From the NCBI RefSeq assembly GCF_016595235.1, contig NZ_JAENHL010000008.1, positions 1,014,624 through 1,078,623 of the forward strand: a stretch of 64,000 nucleotides of DNA. Reading direction: 5' to 3'. The translations under genes were made by a program, and so were the position numbers. The notes beneath the pieces were generated by a model. It saw only the letters and a program-made list of their open reading frames with translations, had not been told where the DNA came from and did no database searches. The stretch is from Taklimakanibacter albus (lineage in GTDB: Bacteria > Pseudomonadota > Alphaproteobacteria > Rhizobiales > Aestuariivirgaceae). Of the stretch, positions 8,312-16,124 are shown in pieces. Each line of letters begins with the position of its first letter. Position 1 is the stretch's first letter.

Positions 8312-10072
8312 CTATGCCGCCGAGACGATCCGCCTCTCGGGTTCGGATGCCCGCCTCAGCGCCTCGGTCGCCGCGACGTCGACGGATGCAGAATCATTCG
8401 CCAAGGCGATGCCGTATTCACTGCGTGCCGCCTCCGGCGAGACCAAACCGTCGCGCACGTCGCGCAGCACCGCGGCCGGATCACGCTTCAGCGGATCGCC
8501 ATAGCCGCCACCGCCGGGCGCCTGGATCGACAGACGCCGGGCGCCGAGCCGCTCGACACCATAGGGAAAGGGCTCGTAGACCGATCCGTCAGCGGCGGTC
8601 AGCGACAGGAAGCCGGCACCGCCTTCTCTACCACCGCGCACACCAAGTCCGCTTGGCTGGCCAATACCCTCGCCACGAAAGGAATATTCAGCCTCGGTTT
8701 CGATCTCGACATCGAACAGGACGCCGGTGCCGCCACGCCTCTCTCCGGCGCCGCCGCCATCGACGCGAAGCTCATGGCGAAGCACCCTGATGGGATAGAG
8801 CTGCTCGTAGGTCTCGGCATTGGGAATCGAAAGCCCCCCGAGCGTGACCATCGGCCCGATCTGGTTGAAGCCATCGCGGTCGGCGGTGGCGCCGGCGCCG
8901 GACGCGCCGCCCCAGTTGTACATGACCCAGGTCGATCCGCGCGCGTCTGTTCCCGCGGTGACCGGAAAAGCGTTCTTCCCCCAGCCGGCGAGCGCACGAT
9001 CCGGCATCGCCTGGCCAAGCGCCCACCAGACCATGTGCATGATCTCATGGGCCGGAAAGACGGTGCACATGGTCACCGGCGCCGGCGACCTGGCGTTCAC
9101 CACCGTTCCCTTCGGCGCGTTTATCGACAGGCATCGGAACGTGCCCTCATTGCGCGGCATGTCGGCGTCGAAAAACGAAGCGACGGCGGCGTAGACGGCT
9201 GAATAGGTGTTGGCGAGAGAGGAGTTCTTGAAGCCCCGGATCTGGGGATCGGTGCCGGTGAAGTCGACATGCAGATCGGTGCCTGATTTGGTCAGCGTCA
9301 CCTTGAACCTGATCTCGACCTCCTCGAAACAGTCGGTGTGATAGCGCTCTTCGGCTACATAGGTGCCGTCCGGCAACACACCGAGCGCGGCGCGCATGCG
9401 GCGGTCGCCGTGATCGAGGATCTGGTTGAAAAGCTCGCGGGTCTCTTCGACGCCGAACTCATCGACGAGTTTCATCAGCTCGCTCGCGCCGACCTGCGTC
9501 GCGCCGAGCATGGCGCGGAGGTCGCCATCGAGCAAATCCGGGCAGCGCGTGTTGATCATCAGCAATTGCCAGAGATCTTCGCGCAGGATGCCTCTCTCGA
9601 TCAGCCGCAAGGGTGGCAGGCGTATCCCCTCGTGGAATATCTCGGTCGCTTTGGCATTGTAGGTGCCGGCGGCACCACCCCCGATGTCGGACTGATGGGC
9701 GCGATTGCAGGCAAAGGCGACGAGCCTGTCGGCCGCGAAGACCGGGCGGGCAATCACCCAGTCGGGCAGATGGTTGCCGCCAGCCACGTAGGGATCGTTG
9801 AGAAGGAATACGTCGTCCGGCGCGATCCGGCCGAAAAACGCATCCAGAAGCGCACGCACGGCGAAGCCGCCACCGCCGGTATGGATCGGGATGCCGTCCG
9901 CCTGCGAGATCAGCAGACCCTCGCCATTCGTCAGATAACAGGAAAAATCATGCGACTGATTGAAGATCGGGCTGCGCGACGTGCGGGTCATGACCCAACC
10001 CATATGCTGCGCGATATGATCCAGTCGGTTCTGTACCAGGGCCACGGTGATCGGATCACAGCTGCTCATCAT
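8312..10072 (-). CDS. hyuB: Hydantoinase B / N-methylhydantoinase (5-oxoprolinase) beta subunit
   Basis: The 586-residue protein has the HyuB landmarks: DPITVALVQNRLDHIAQHMGWVM at the N-terminus, SHDFSCYLTN, DVFLLNDPYVAGGNHLPDW, and the C-terminal RGEGIGQPSGLGVRGGREGG with SIQAPGGGGYGDPLKRDP. HyuA and HyuB form the ATP-dependent enzyme that opens N-methylhydantoin, hydantoin or 5-oxoproline rings. Its ATG overlaps the hyuA stop by four bases. The substrate of this particular pair cannot be read from the sequence. Confidence 0.92.
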   Translation of the reverse strand: MMSSCDPITVALVQNRLDHIAQHMGWVMTRTSRSPIFNQSHDFSCYLTNGEGLLISQADGIPIHTGGGGFAVRALLDAFFGRIAPDDVFLLNDPYVAGGNHLPDWVIARPVFAADRLVAFACNRAHQSDIGGGAAGTYNAKATEIFHEGIRLPPLRLIERGILREDLWQLLMINTRCPDLLDGDLRAMLGATQVGASELMKLVDEFGVEETRELFNQILDHGDRRMRAALGVLPDGTYVAEERYHTDCFEEVEIRFKVTLTKSGTDLHVDFTGTDPQIRGFKNSSLANTYSAVYAAVASFFDADMPRNEGTFRCLSINAPKGTVVNARSPAPVTMCTVFPAHEIMHMVWWALGQAMPDRALAGWGKNAFPVTAGTDARGSTWVMYNWGGASGAGATADRDGFNQIGPMVTLGGLSIPNAETYEQLYPIRVLRHELRVDGGGAGERRGGTGVLFDVEIETEAEYSFRGEGIGQPSGLGVRGGREGGAGFLSLTAADGSVYEPFPYGVERLGARRLSIQAPGGGGYGDPLKRDPAAVLRDVRDGLVSPEAARSEYGIALANDSASVDVAATEALRRASEPERRIVSAA

Positions 10073-12144
10073 TGCCCCATCGAAACCCTGTAATTGCCGG
10101 AAGGATCGACGGTGAGGCGATCACCGCAGCCGATCATCACGGTCGTCGTCTGCTCGTCGATGATGGCAGGGCCGACGATCACCTGCCCCGCACCAAGGGA
10201 ACTCCCCCGATAAATCGGCACATCACGCCAGCCGGACTCCTGGTCGACCCAGACGGGCCGCGTCTCGGCCGGTGCGCCAGGCGCAGTGACGGCGTCGGCC
10301 CGCGCCGATGGCAGCGGCGCGATCAGGCCGAGCGCGATCAGCCTGATCTTGGTGATCTCGATGACCCCATCCGGCTGGGTATGGCCGAAAAGGCGTTCAT
10401 AGTCTTTCTCGAAGGCCCGGCGAACCAGCTCAGGATCGAACGCCTTGCCGACCTCGATGGTGACGTCCCATTGCTGGCCGAGATAGCGCAGATCGAAAGC
10501 GCGCCTCAGAGCGGTCTTGTCGGGAGCAAAGCCCTCGCGCGTCAGAAGCTCAACCGCCCTGGCCTCGAGCACATTGAAGTGCTCCTCGAGAAAGGCGGAC
10601 GTCACTTCGTTCAGGCGGCCCCACAGGACCCGCATGTAGTCATGCCGGATATTGGCGTTGAGCATGCCCATGGCGCAAAAGGCGCCCGACAGTTTCGGTA
10701 TATAGACTTGCGCGCAGTCGAGCGCGCGACCGACGGATGCGGCATGCAGCGGGCCGGCGCCGCCGCCGGCGATGAGAGTAAAGCGTTCCGGATTGTGGCC
10801 ACGCTCGGTGCTGACCCGTTGCACCGCATGCAGCAGCTTCTGCTCCATCATCTGGATGATTCCGGCCGCTGCCTGCTCGACCGTCAAACCAAGCGGCTTC
10901 GCCACTTTCTCGCCGATCGCTTTTTCGGCAAGCACCTTGTCAATGACCAGCGCGCCATTCGCATAAGGACCGGGCTTGAGGCGCCCCAGGACGACCTGCG
11001 CATCGGTGATGGTCGGCTCGGTGCCGCCATGGCCGAAACAGGCAGGTCCCGGCCGCGCCCCGGCGCCCTCGGGGCCTACCTGCAGAAAGCCGGCGCTGTC
11101 GACCCGGGCTATCGTGCCGCCGCCCGCGCCGATCGTATGCAGGTCGACCGAAGGCGTGACGCATTTGTAGCCGCCGATGTCGAGCAAATCGACCGCGGCG
11201 ACCTCGCCTTCGTTCATGATGATGACATCGCAGCTCGTGCCGCCGATCTCGATCGAGATGAGATTCCCGGACCCAATGGCCTCGCGATAATAGTTGAGCG
11301 CACCGACACCCGCCGCCGGACCCGACAGCAGCAGCGTGACGGCGGTGTCGCCGAGCTCGGTGACCGAGACGGCGCCGCCATTGCTCTGGATCAGGACGAA
11401 GGGCGACTTCAGACCATTGCCGGTCAGCGCATTATTCAGGCTGCGCACATAGGACAGCGTGACGGGCGAGACATAGGCGTTGAGGACAGAGGTCGTGGTG
11501 CGCTCATATTCGCCCATCACCGGCGCTATGGCATGGGAGACCGAAAGCATCAGGTCGGGCGCCAGTTCCTTGATCCGCTCGGCCGCGGCGGCCTCATGCG
11601 TACCGGAAAGGTAGCTGTTGAACAGACAGATCGCGACCGCCTGCACGCCCTCTTCGCGAAAGGCGCCAATCGCCGCTTCGACTTCGCTCAGATCCAGCGG
11701 GTCGATTTCCTTGCCCTGTCGATCGAGCCTTCCCGCCGCCGGCAGGCGCAGATAACGCGGCACCAGAACCGGACGGTAAGGCGTGCGGTGATCCCACGGA
11801 TTTTCACGTATGCCGCGCCTGATCTCGAGCGCATCGCGAAACCCCTTGGAGGTAACGAGCCCTACTCGCGCGCCCTTGCCTTCGAGCAGCGTATTCGTCG
11901 CAACCGTCGTGCCATGCACGAACAATGTGCAGCGGCCAAGGAGATCGCCGACACTCATCCCGCGCGATGCCGCAGCACCCGCAATGGCATCAAGGGCGCC
12001 CTGGCTCGGATCATGGGTGACGGTCGGAACCTTGTGAACCTCGATGGCGCCGGTGGAGGACGCCAGGACGAGATCGGTAAAGGTGCCGCCGATATCGACT
12101 CCAATCCGCCAGCTCTCCGGTTTGGCAAAGGCCAGGCTGTCCAT
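10069..12144 (-). CDS. hyuA: Hydantoinase A / N-methylhydantoinase (5-oxoprolinase) alpha subunit
   Basis: The start is ATG 12144, giving 691 residues and an N-terminus RIGVDIGGTFTDLVL, the phosphate-1 motif of the actin-like ATPase fold. The open frame runs to 12513 upstream but those extra residues overlap the IclR gene. Further signatures are FVHGTTVATNTLLEGKGARVGLVT, DIGGYKCVTPSVDLHTIGAGGG and AGGGAGPLHA. It couples ATP hydrolysis to ring opening together with HyuB. The IclR stop and this start share one base (TGATG), so regulator, hyuA and hyuB are probably one transcript. Confidence 0.93.
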   Translation of the reverse strand: MDSLAFAKPESWRIGVDIGGTFTDLVLASSTGAIEVHKVPTVTHDPSQGALDAIAGAAASRGMSVGDLLGRCTLFVHGTTVATNTLLEGKGARVGLVTSKGFRDALEIRRGIRENPWDHRTPYRPVLVPRYLRLPAAGRLDRQGKEIDPLDLSEVEAAIGAFREEGVQAVAICLFNSYLSGTHEAAAAERIKELAPDLMLSVSHAIAPVMGEYERTTTSVLNAYVSPVTLSYVRSLNNALTGNGLKSPFVLIQSNGGAVSVTELGDTAVTLLLSGPAAGVGALNYYREAIGSGNLISIEIGGTSCDVIIMNEGEVAAVDLLDIGGYKCVTPSVDLHTIGAGGGTIARVDSAGFLQVGPEGAGARPGPACFGHGGTEPTITDAQVVLGRLKPGPYANGALVIDKVLAEKAIGEKVAKPLGLTVEQAAAGIIQMMEQKLLHAVQRVSTERGHNPERFTLIAGGGAGPLHAASVGRALDCAQVYIPKLSGAFCAMGMLNANIRHDYMRVLWGRLNEVTSAFLEEHFNVLEARAVELLTREGFAPDKTALRRAFDLRYLGQQWDVTIEVGKAFDPELVRRAFEKDYERLFGHTQPDGVIEITKIRLIALGLIAPLPSARADAVTAPGAPAETRPVWVDQESGWRDVPIYRGSSLGAGQVIVGPAIIDEQTTTVMIGCGDRLTVDPSGNYRVSMGQ

Positions 12145-12905
12145 CACCGCGCCGCCTGCTGCTGATCGGGCTGGGCCAGCAACGCCTGTCCGATCTCGGC
12201 CGCGGCCTGCTGCAGAAGCGGCGCCACGCGCTGAACCCAGCTCTGATTCATCCGGAACAGCGGCAGCGCGATACACAGAGCGGCGATCGGCCCACGCGTG
12301 CCCATCACCGGCGCGGCGATGCCGCCGACATCGGCATTCCAGCCGCCGCGGTTGATGGAATAGCCGCGCACTCGGGTGCGTTTCAGCTCTGCTTTGAGAT
12401 TTTCCGGCTCGGTGATCGTGAGCGACGACGAGGGCGCGAGGGCCGCCGGGATGTGCCGGTCGACATAGGCGCCGTCCTGGAAGGCCAGCAGCGCCAGTCC
12501 GGTCGAGGTGCAATGCGCCGATATACGGTCGCCGATATTGGCGTGGACGCGCACGATCTGACTGCTTTCGACGAGGTGGACATAGGAAACCTCGAAACCG
12601 TTGAGCACGCCGAGGATGGTGCCCTCACGCGTCTCGCCGACGAGCCTCTCCATGATCGGGGAAGCGGCGTGGACGAGATCGGCGGTCGGGAAAGAGTTGC
12701 CGATCCGCCAGGCCTTGAAGCCGAGTTGGTAGAAGCCGCCAGGCAATCGCTCGACGTAACCGCACTCCACCAATGTTGCCAGCAGGCCGTGCAGGCCTGA
12801 CTTCGAGATGTCGAGCTCCTGGGCAAGCTCGTTGAGCCGCCAGGGACGCTGCTGGTCCACCAGAAGGTCGAGGATGCGGAGGCCTCTTGTCAGACTGGAA
12901 ATCAT
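12144..12905 (-). CDS. IclR family transcriptional regulator of the hydantoinase operon
   Basis: The 253-residue protein has the winged helix at the N-terminus (LTRGLRILDLLVDQQRPWRLNEL with DISKSGLHGLLATLVECGYVE) and an IclR effector domain (TREGTILGVLNGFEVSYVH, GDRISAHCTSTGLALLAF, GGWNADVGGIAAPVMG). It is the first gene of the hyu operon and overlaps hyuA by one base. It is divergent from the PLP decarboxylase at 12989 and may control both directions. An inverted repeat in the intergenic gap is a possible operator. Confidence 0.9.
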   Translation of the reverse strand: MISSLTRGLRILDLLVDQQRPWRLNELAQELDISKSGLHGLLATLVECGYVERLPGGFYQLGFKAWRIGNSFPTADLVHAASPIMERLVGETREGTILGVLNGFEVSYVHLVESSQIVRVHANIGDRISAHCTSTGLALLAFQDGAYVDRHIPAALAPSSSLTITEPENLKAELKRTRVRGYSINRGGWNADVGGIAAPVMGTRGPIAALCIALPLFRMNQSWVQRVAPLLQQAAAEIGQALLAQPDQQQAAR

Positions 12906-12930
12906 CTTGTTCTCAAATAGCGAATATGCT

Positions 12931-12945
12931 TTCGTCTAATACGAA
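12931..12945. promoter_or_regulatory. Inverted repeat in the IclR/decarboxylase divergent gap
   Basis: ttcgt-N5-acgaa, within the AT-richer part of the 83-base divergent intergenic region. The position would suit IclR binding. The arms are only five bases, so it could be chance. Confidence 0.35.
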
Positions 12946-12988
12946 CGTAACAAGGATGCCGGGCGGCGTCAATCGCAGGAGCGAAGAA

Positions 12989-14221
12989 ATGAAATTGCCG
13001 ATCGAGGGACTTTCGCGCGCCCATCTGAGAGAAGCTCTCGAGGCCGCGCGTGAAAAGGATGTCGATTGGCGCAATGGCCGCATCGGCATGTATATCCACT
13101 ATGCCGGCGAGGACGTGCTCGAGGTGGCCAAGGAAGCCTATCTCGCCTATTTCAGCGAGAACGGTCTCGGCCCCAGGGCTTTTCCAAGCCTGGCGAAGTT
13201 CGAGGACGATATCGTGGCGATGAGCCTGGAGCTGCTGCATGGCGGCCCGGATGCGCGGGGCGCCATGACGGTCGGCGGCACCGAGAGCATCCTCCTGGCG
13301 ATGAAGAGCGCCCGCGATCGGGCGCGTGCGCGCGGCTACACGGTCGGAACAGCCGAGGTCATCGCCGCGAATTCGGCCCATCCGGCTTTCGACAAGGCCG
13401 CCCACCTGCTCGGCATGAAGGTGACGCGCATACCGGTGGACAAGGATTACAAGGCCGATGTCGCCGCGATGGAGGCGGCTATCGGGGCCGATACGATCAT
13501 GCTGGTCGGCTCGGCGCCGGCTTTCCCACATGGCGTCGTCGACCCGATCCCCGAGCTGGGCGCATTGGCGCAGCGCAAGGCGCTATGGCTTCATGTCGAT
13601 GCCTGTGTCGGCGGCTTCAGCGCACCTTTTGCGAAAATGCTCGGCGCCGACATTCCGGAATTCGACTTCGCCGTGGCCGGCGTCACCTCGATGAGCGCCG
13701 ACCTTCACAAATACGGTTTCACCGCGAAGGGCGCGTCCTGCGTGTTGTTCGCAAGCGCTGAGGACTTCGCCTTTCTCCCCTATGCCTTCAGCAACTGGCA
13801 ACGCGGCGCCTATGCCACCAAGACCTTCGTGGGGACGCGCGCCGGCGGCGCCATCGCCGCGGCCTGGGCGGTCATGCAATATCTCGGTGTGGAGGGTTAT
13901 AAGGACAAGACCCGGCGCATCCTCGCCACGCGGCAACGCTTCTGCGATGCCGCGACTAAACTCGGGTTTCAAATCTGGGGTGATCCGCAACTCGGCATCG
14001 TCTCCTTCGGCTCAGATGACATAGACATGTTCGCGGTGGCCGAACAGATGGAGAAGCGCGGCTGGATGGTCGGACGGCTCAGCGAGCCGCGCGGGCTTCA
14101 CATGATGCTCAACCTGACTCACGAACCCGTGGTTGAGGACTTCGCCCGCTGCCTCGCCCAGTCGCTGCGCGACGTGCGCGCGGGAAAGCTGTCTCCAGCC
14201 GTTACCGGCGCGCAGTATTAA
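12989..14221 (+). CDS. PLP-dependent decarboxylase / sphingosine-1-phosphate-lyase-like protein
   Basis: The 410-residue group II decarboxylase-fold enzyme has MTVGGTESILLAMKSARDR (PLP phosphate region), HPAFDKAAHLLGMKVTRIPV, WLHVDACVGGF (the cofactor Asp) and the Schiff-base lysine in SADLHKYGF. This combination is closest to the sphingosine-1-phosphate lyase/Dpl1-like branch rather than glutamate decarboxylase, although bacterial members act on various amino acids or amino alcohols. The start is ATG 12989 behind AGGAG; the longer frame from 12887 would overlap the divergent IclR gene. The real substrate is unknown. Confidence 0.85.
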   Translation: MKLPIEGLSRAHLREALEAAREKDVDWRNGRIGMYIHYAGEDVLEVAKEAYLAYFSENGLGPRAFPSLAKFEDDIVAMSLELLHGGPDARGAMTVGGTESILLAMKSARDRARARGYTVGTAEVIAANSAHPAFDKAAHLLGMKVTRIPVDKDYKADVAAMEAAIGADTIMLVGSAPAFPHGVVDPIPELGALAQRKALWLHVDACVGGFSAPFAKMLGADIPEFDFAVAGVTSMSADLHKYGFTAKGASCVLFASAEDFAFLPYAFSNWQRGAYATKTFVGTRAGGAIAAAWAVMQYLGVEGYKDKTRRILATRQRFCDAATKLGFQIWGDPQLGIVSFGSDDIDMFAVAEQMEKRGWMVGRLSEPRGLHMMLNLTHEPVVEDFARCLAQSLRDVRAGKLSPAVTGAQY

Positions 14222-14245
14222 CCAACCGCCTTGTCATCCCTCTCC

Positions 14246-14274
14246 CATTGCCGCAAGGTTAGACGGCGGCAATG
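14246..14274. terminator. Stem-loop after the PLP decarboxylase gene
   Basis: Perfect 9-base arms (cattgccgc / gcggcaatg) enclose an 11-base loop, 25 bases after the decarboxylase stop and 16 bases before the next ATG. There is no T-run after it (tgaaaa follows), so it may be a weak terminator or an RNA stability or leader structure of the NTF2-like gene. Confidence 0.45.
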
Positions 14275-14289
14275 TGAAAAGAGGATCCT

Positions 14290-14763
14290 ATGAACTACGA
14301 GGCGCAGGACGGCAGAACATCCACGCGGAGGGATTTTTCATTGGCCGCGCTGGCCGGCCTATCCGCGCTCGCCCTTGGCGCGGGCGCTGCGGCGGCGGAA
14401 GAGATCACGCAGGAAGAGGCCCTGAAGGCGCTCGATCCGTGGATAGAGGCGGTCTTCACCGGCGATCCCGCAGTGGTCGACAAGGTCCTGGCGCCGGAAT
14501 TCCAGATCTTGCGGTCCGATGGGCGCGGCCATGACAAGGCTAGCTACCTCAAGGCGCTGCCACGCCATCAGATCCGTTCCAAATTCAGCGACATTATCGC
14601 AACCGGCACTGGCGATGTCATGGTCGTGCGCTATCGCATAGAGACGGACCAGACCATTGACGGCAAGGCGGTCAAGGGAATCTCGCCCCGCCTGTCGGTG
14701 TTTCGACGGGAGGCCGGTCACTGGCTGATCTCAGCGCATGCGAATTTTGCCGCCCTGGGATGA
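14290..14763 (+). CDS. Tat-exported NTF2-like (SnoaL/DUF4440-type) protein, copy 1
   Basis: The 157-residue protein starts with a twin-arginine signal (TSTRRDFSLAALAG, small residues, then GAAAAEE). The mature part reads as an NTF2-like cone: EALKALDPWIEAVFTGDPAVV, LAPEFQILRSDGRGHDKASYL, then LSVFRREAGHWLISAHANFA, the usual closing strands of SnoaL/DUF4440 proteins. No catalytic residues can be assigned. The gene at 14858 is a close tandem paralogue. The Tat signal suggests periplasmic folding of a pre-assembled protein. Confidence 0.75.
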   Translation: MNYEAQDGRTSTRRDFSLAALAGLSALALGAGAAAAEEITQEEALKALDPWIEAVFTGDPAVVDKVLAPEFQILRSDGRGHDKASYLKALPRHQIRSKFSDIIATGTGDVMVVRYRIETDQTIDGKAVKGISPRLSVFRREAGHWLISAHANFAALG

Positions 14764-14857
14764 CGAAGTCAGATCGAGCATCTTGTCGCCACACCCGTAT
14801 TGACGCTAGGTTATCGAAATCCGATCCGCGCCGGCGGCGGCAATCAATGAGGGTTTC

Positions 14858-15334
14858 ATGATCGAGCAAGCGCAGGACAGGAAGACATCCACCCGCAGGG
14901 ATTTTTCGATTGCCGCATTGGCGACGATCTCCGCCCTCGCAGTGGGAGCGGGAAGCGCCGCTGCAGCGGTAGAAGTCTCCGAGGAAGAAGCCCTGAAGGC
15001 TCTCGATCCCTGGGCGGATGCGCTTTTTTCCGGCGATCCCGCCAAGGTCGAAAAAGTCCTGGCACCGGAATACCAGATCCTGCGATCGGACGGCACCGGC
15101 CATGACAAGACGAGCTACCTCAAATCTCTCCCGAACCAGAAGATCCGCTCCAAATTCAGCGATATCGTAGCCAGGGGAGCGGGCGACGTCATGGTCCTGC
15201 GCTACCGGATCGAGACGGATCAGTCCATCGAGGGGAAAACCGTCGAAGCAAACTCGCCACGGCTATCGGTGTTCCGGCGGGTGGATGGCCAGTGGCTCAT
15301 CTCCGCTCATGCGAATTTCGCCGCCCTGAAATAG
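14858..15334 (+). CDS. Tat-exported NTF2-like protein, copy 2 (tandem paralogue)
   Basis: The 158-residue protein shares with copy 1 the Tat motif TSTRRDFS, EEALKALDPW, GDPA, SDG-GHDK-SYLK, IRSKFSDI, GDVMV-RYRIETDQ and the ending HANFAAL. By eye about two thirds of positions are identical. The divergence is spread evenly and the 94-base spacer differs from the upstream leader, so the duplication is not very recent. Same inferred fold and periplasmic location; function unknown. Confidence 0.75.
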   Translation: MIEQAQDRKTSTRRDFSIAALATISALAVGAGSAAAAVEVSEEEALKALDPWADALFSGDPAKVEKVLAPEYQILRSDGTGHDKTSYLKSLPNQKIRSKFSDIVARGAGDVMVLRYRIETDQSIEGKTVEANSPRLSVFRRVDGQWLISAHANFAALK

Positions 15335-15345
15335 AAGCTGCGCGC

Positions 15346-15366
15346 CCGATGGCGGTTTCCCATCGG
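15346..15366. terminator. Stem-loop between convergent genes
   Basis: ccgatgg / ccatcgg arms with a 7-base loop lie between the NTF2-like stop (15334) and the end of the otnC remnant (15368). The position suits a bidirectional terminator. No clear T-run is present. Confidence 0.45.
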
Positions 15367-15367
15367 A

Positions 15368-16124
15368 TCAGCCGAACACTGATTTCAGCTCGTTCATCTG
15401 TTCCACCGTCAGCAGACGCGTCCGCATGCCGCGTAGGAAAAGCAGGAGCTTCGCCGTTTCCTTCAGCTCCTCGGCGGCATAGACCGCGGACGCGATGTCC
15501 TTGCCCGCCACCACGGGCCCATGATTGACGAGCAGAACGGCGGAATGGCAACCACCGAGGGCGCGAATGAGGTCGCCCGCCTTTGCATCGCCGGGCCTGA
15601 CATAGGGCACCAGCCTCACCTGTCCGACGCGCATGATCACATAGGGGGTGAGCGGAGGAACGCAGTCCTCCGCATCTATGTCCGCAAGGCAGGAAAGTGC
15701 CGTGGCATAGGTCGCGTGCAGATGGACCACGGCGCCGGTCGCGGGCCGTGTCTCATAGAGCCCTTCCCGTTTTGATCGAATCGTTCCGATTCGATCAAAA
15801 CGGGTAAAAGGGCTCGAAATACATGTAGTCTGGAGCGCTTCCTTATCGCCAAAGTCGAGCAACTTTGGCGGGAAGCGCTCTAGAAGGCGCGGTGGAGGAA
15901 AATCTCCTTCGACGGCTTGTCGCCGGAAATGTGGCGCCCGTCCGTGTCGAGCTTGGAGATACGTGCCGGGTCGAGGAAGCCCAGACAGGAATGGTCGGCG
16001 TGATGAGCAGCCCGTCGGCGACGGCGGCGCTGAGATTGCCGGCCGAGCCCACCGAGAAGCCGCGATCATAAAGCGACTTCACGAGGCGGGCGATGCCCTC
16101 GCGGATCTGGGTTTCCGCCGTCAT
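15368..16124 (-). pseudogene. otnC: otnC pseudogene (3-oxo-tetronate 4-phosphate decarboxylase, class II aldolase family)
   Basis: Three reading frames are needed to recover one class II aldolase. The N-terminus (16124 down to about 15995) reads MTAETQIREGIARL...GNLSAAVADGLLITPT. A one-base deletion then moves the reading to a second frame, SCLGFLDPARISKLDTDG, GRHISGDKPSKEIFLHRAF. At about 15884 a 125-base element interrupts the gene. After it, a third frame continues YETRPATGAVVHLHAT, the TPYVIMRVG and PYVRPGD stretches, NHGPVVAG and the C-terminus. Removing 125 bases rejoins HRAF to YETR exactly in frame. The zinc histidines (HLHAT, NHGP) survive but no full-length protein can be made. It overlaps otnK by four bases. 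The single-base lesion could be a sequencing error; the insertion cannot. Confidence 0.88.
15758..15884. mobile_element. Double-hairpin mosaic element (RIME/MITE-like) inserted in otnC
   Basis: Two nested palindromes are separated by about 17 bases. The first (15758-15815) has outer arms gagccctt/aagggctc and perfect 18-base inner arms (15766-15783 and 15787-15804, core ttttgatcgaatcg) around a 3-base loop. The second (15833-15880) has outer arms gagcgcttcc/ggaagcgctc and inner arms cgccaaagt/actttggcg. taga occurs at both borders (15756-15759 and 15881-15884), consistent with a 4-base target duplication around a 125-base insertion. There is no coding capacity. The two-palindrome layout resembles Rhizobium-specific intergenic mosaic elements in architecture; sequence identity to those was not tested. 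Confidence 0.85.

Noticed and set aside
10072-12165. A 697-codon plus-strand open frame opposite hyuA
   Set aside because: Antisense shadow of hyuA caused by high GC; no recognisable domain.
15368-16069. Reading the otnC region as an intact 233-aa protein
   Set aside because: The first 100 or so residues of that frame are off-frame or repeat-encoded; only the part after YETR is genuine aldolase sequence.
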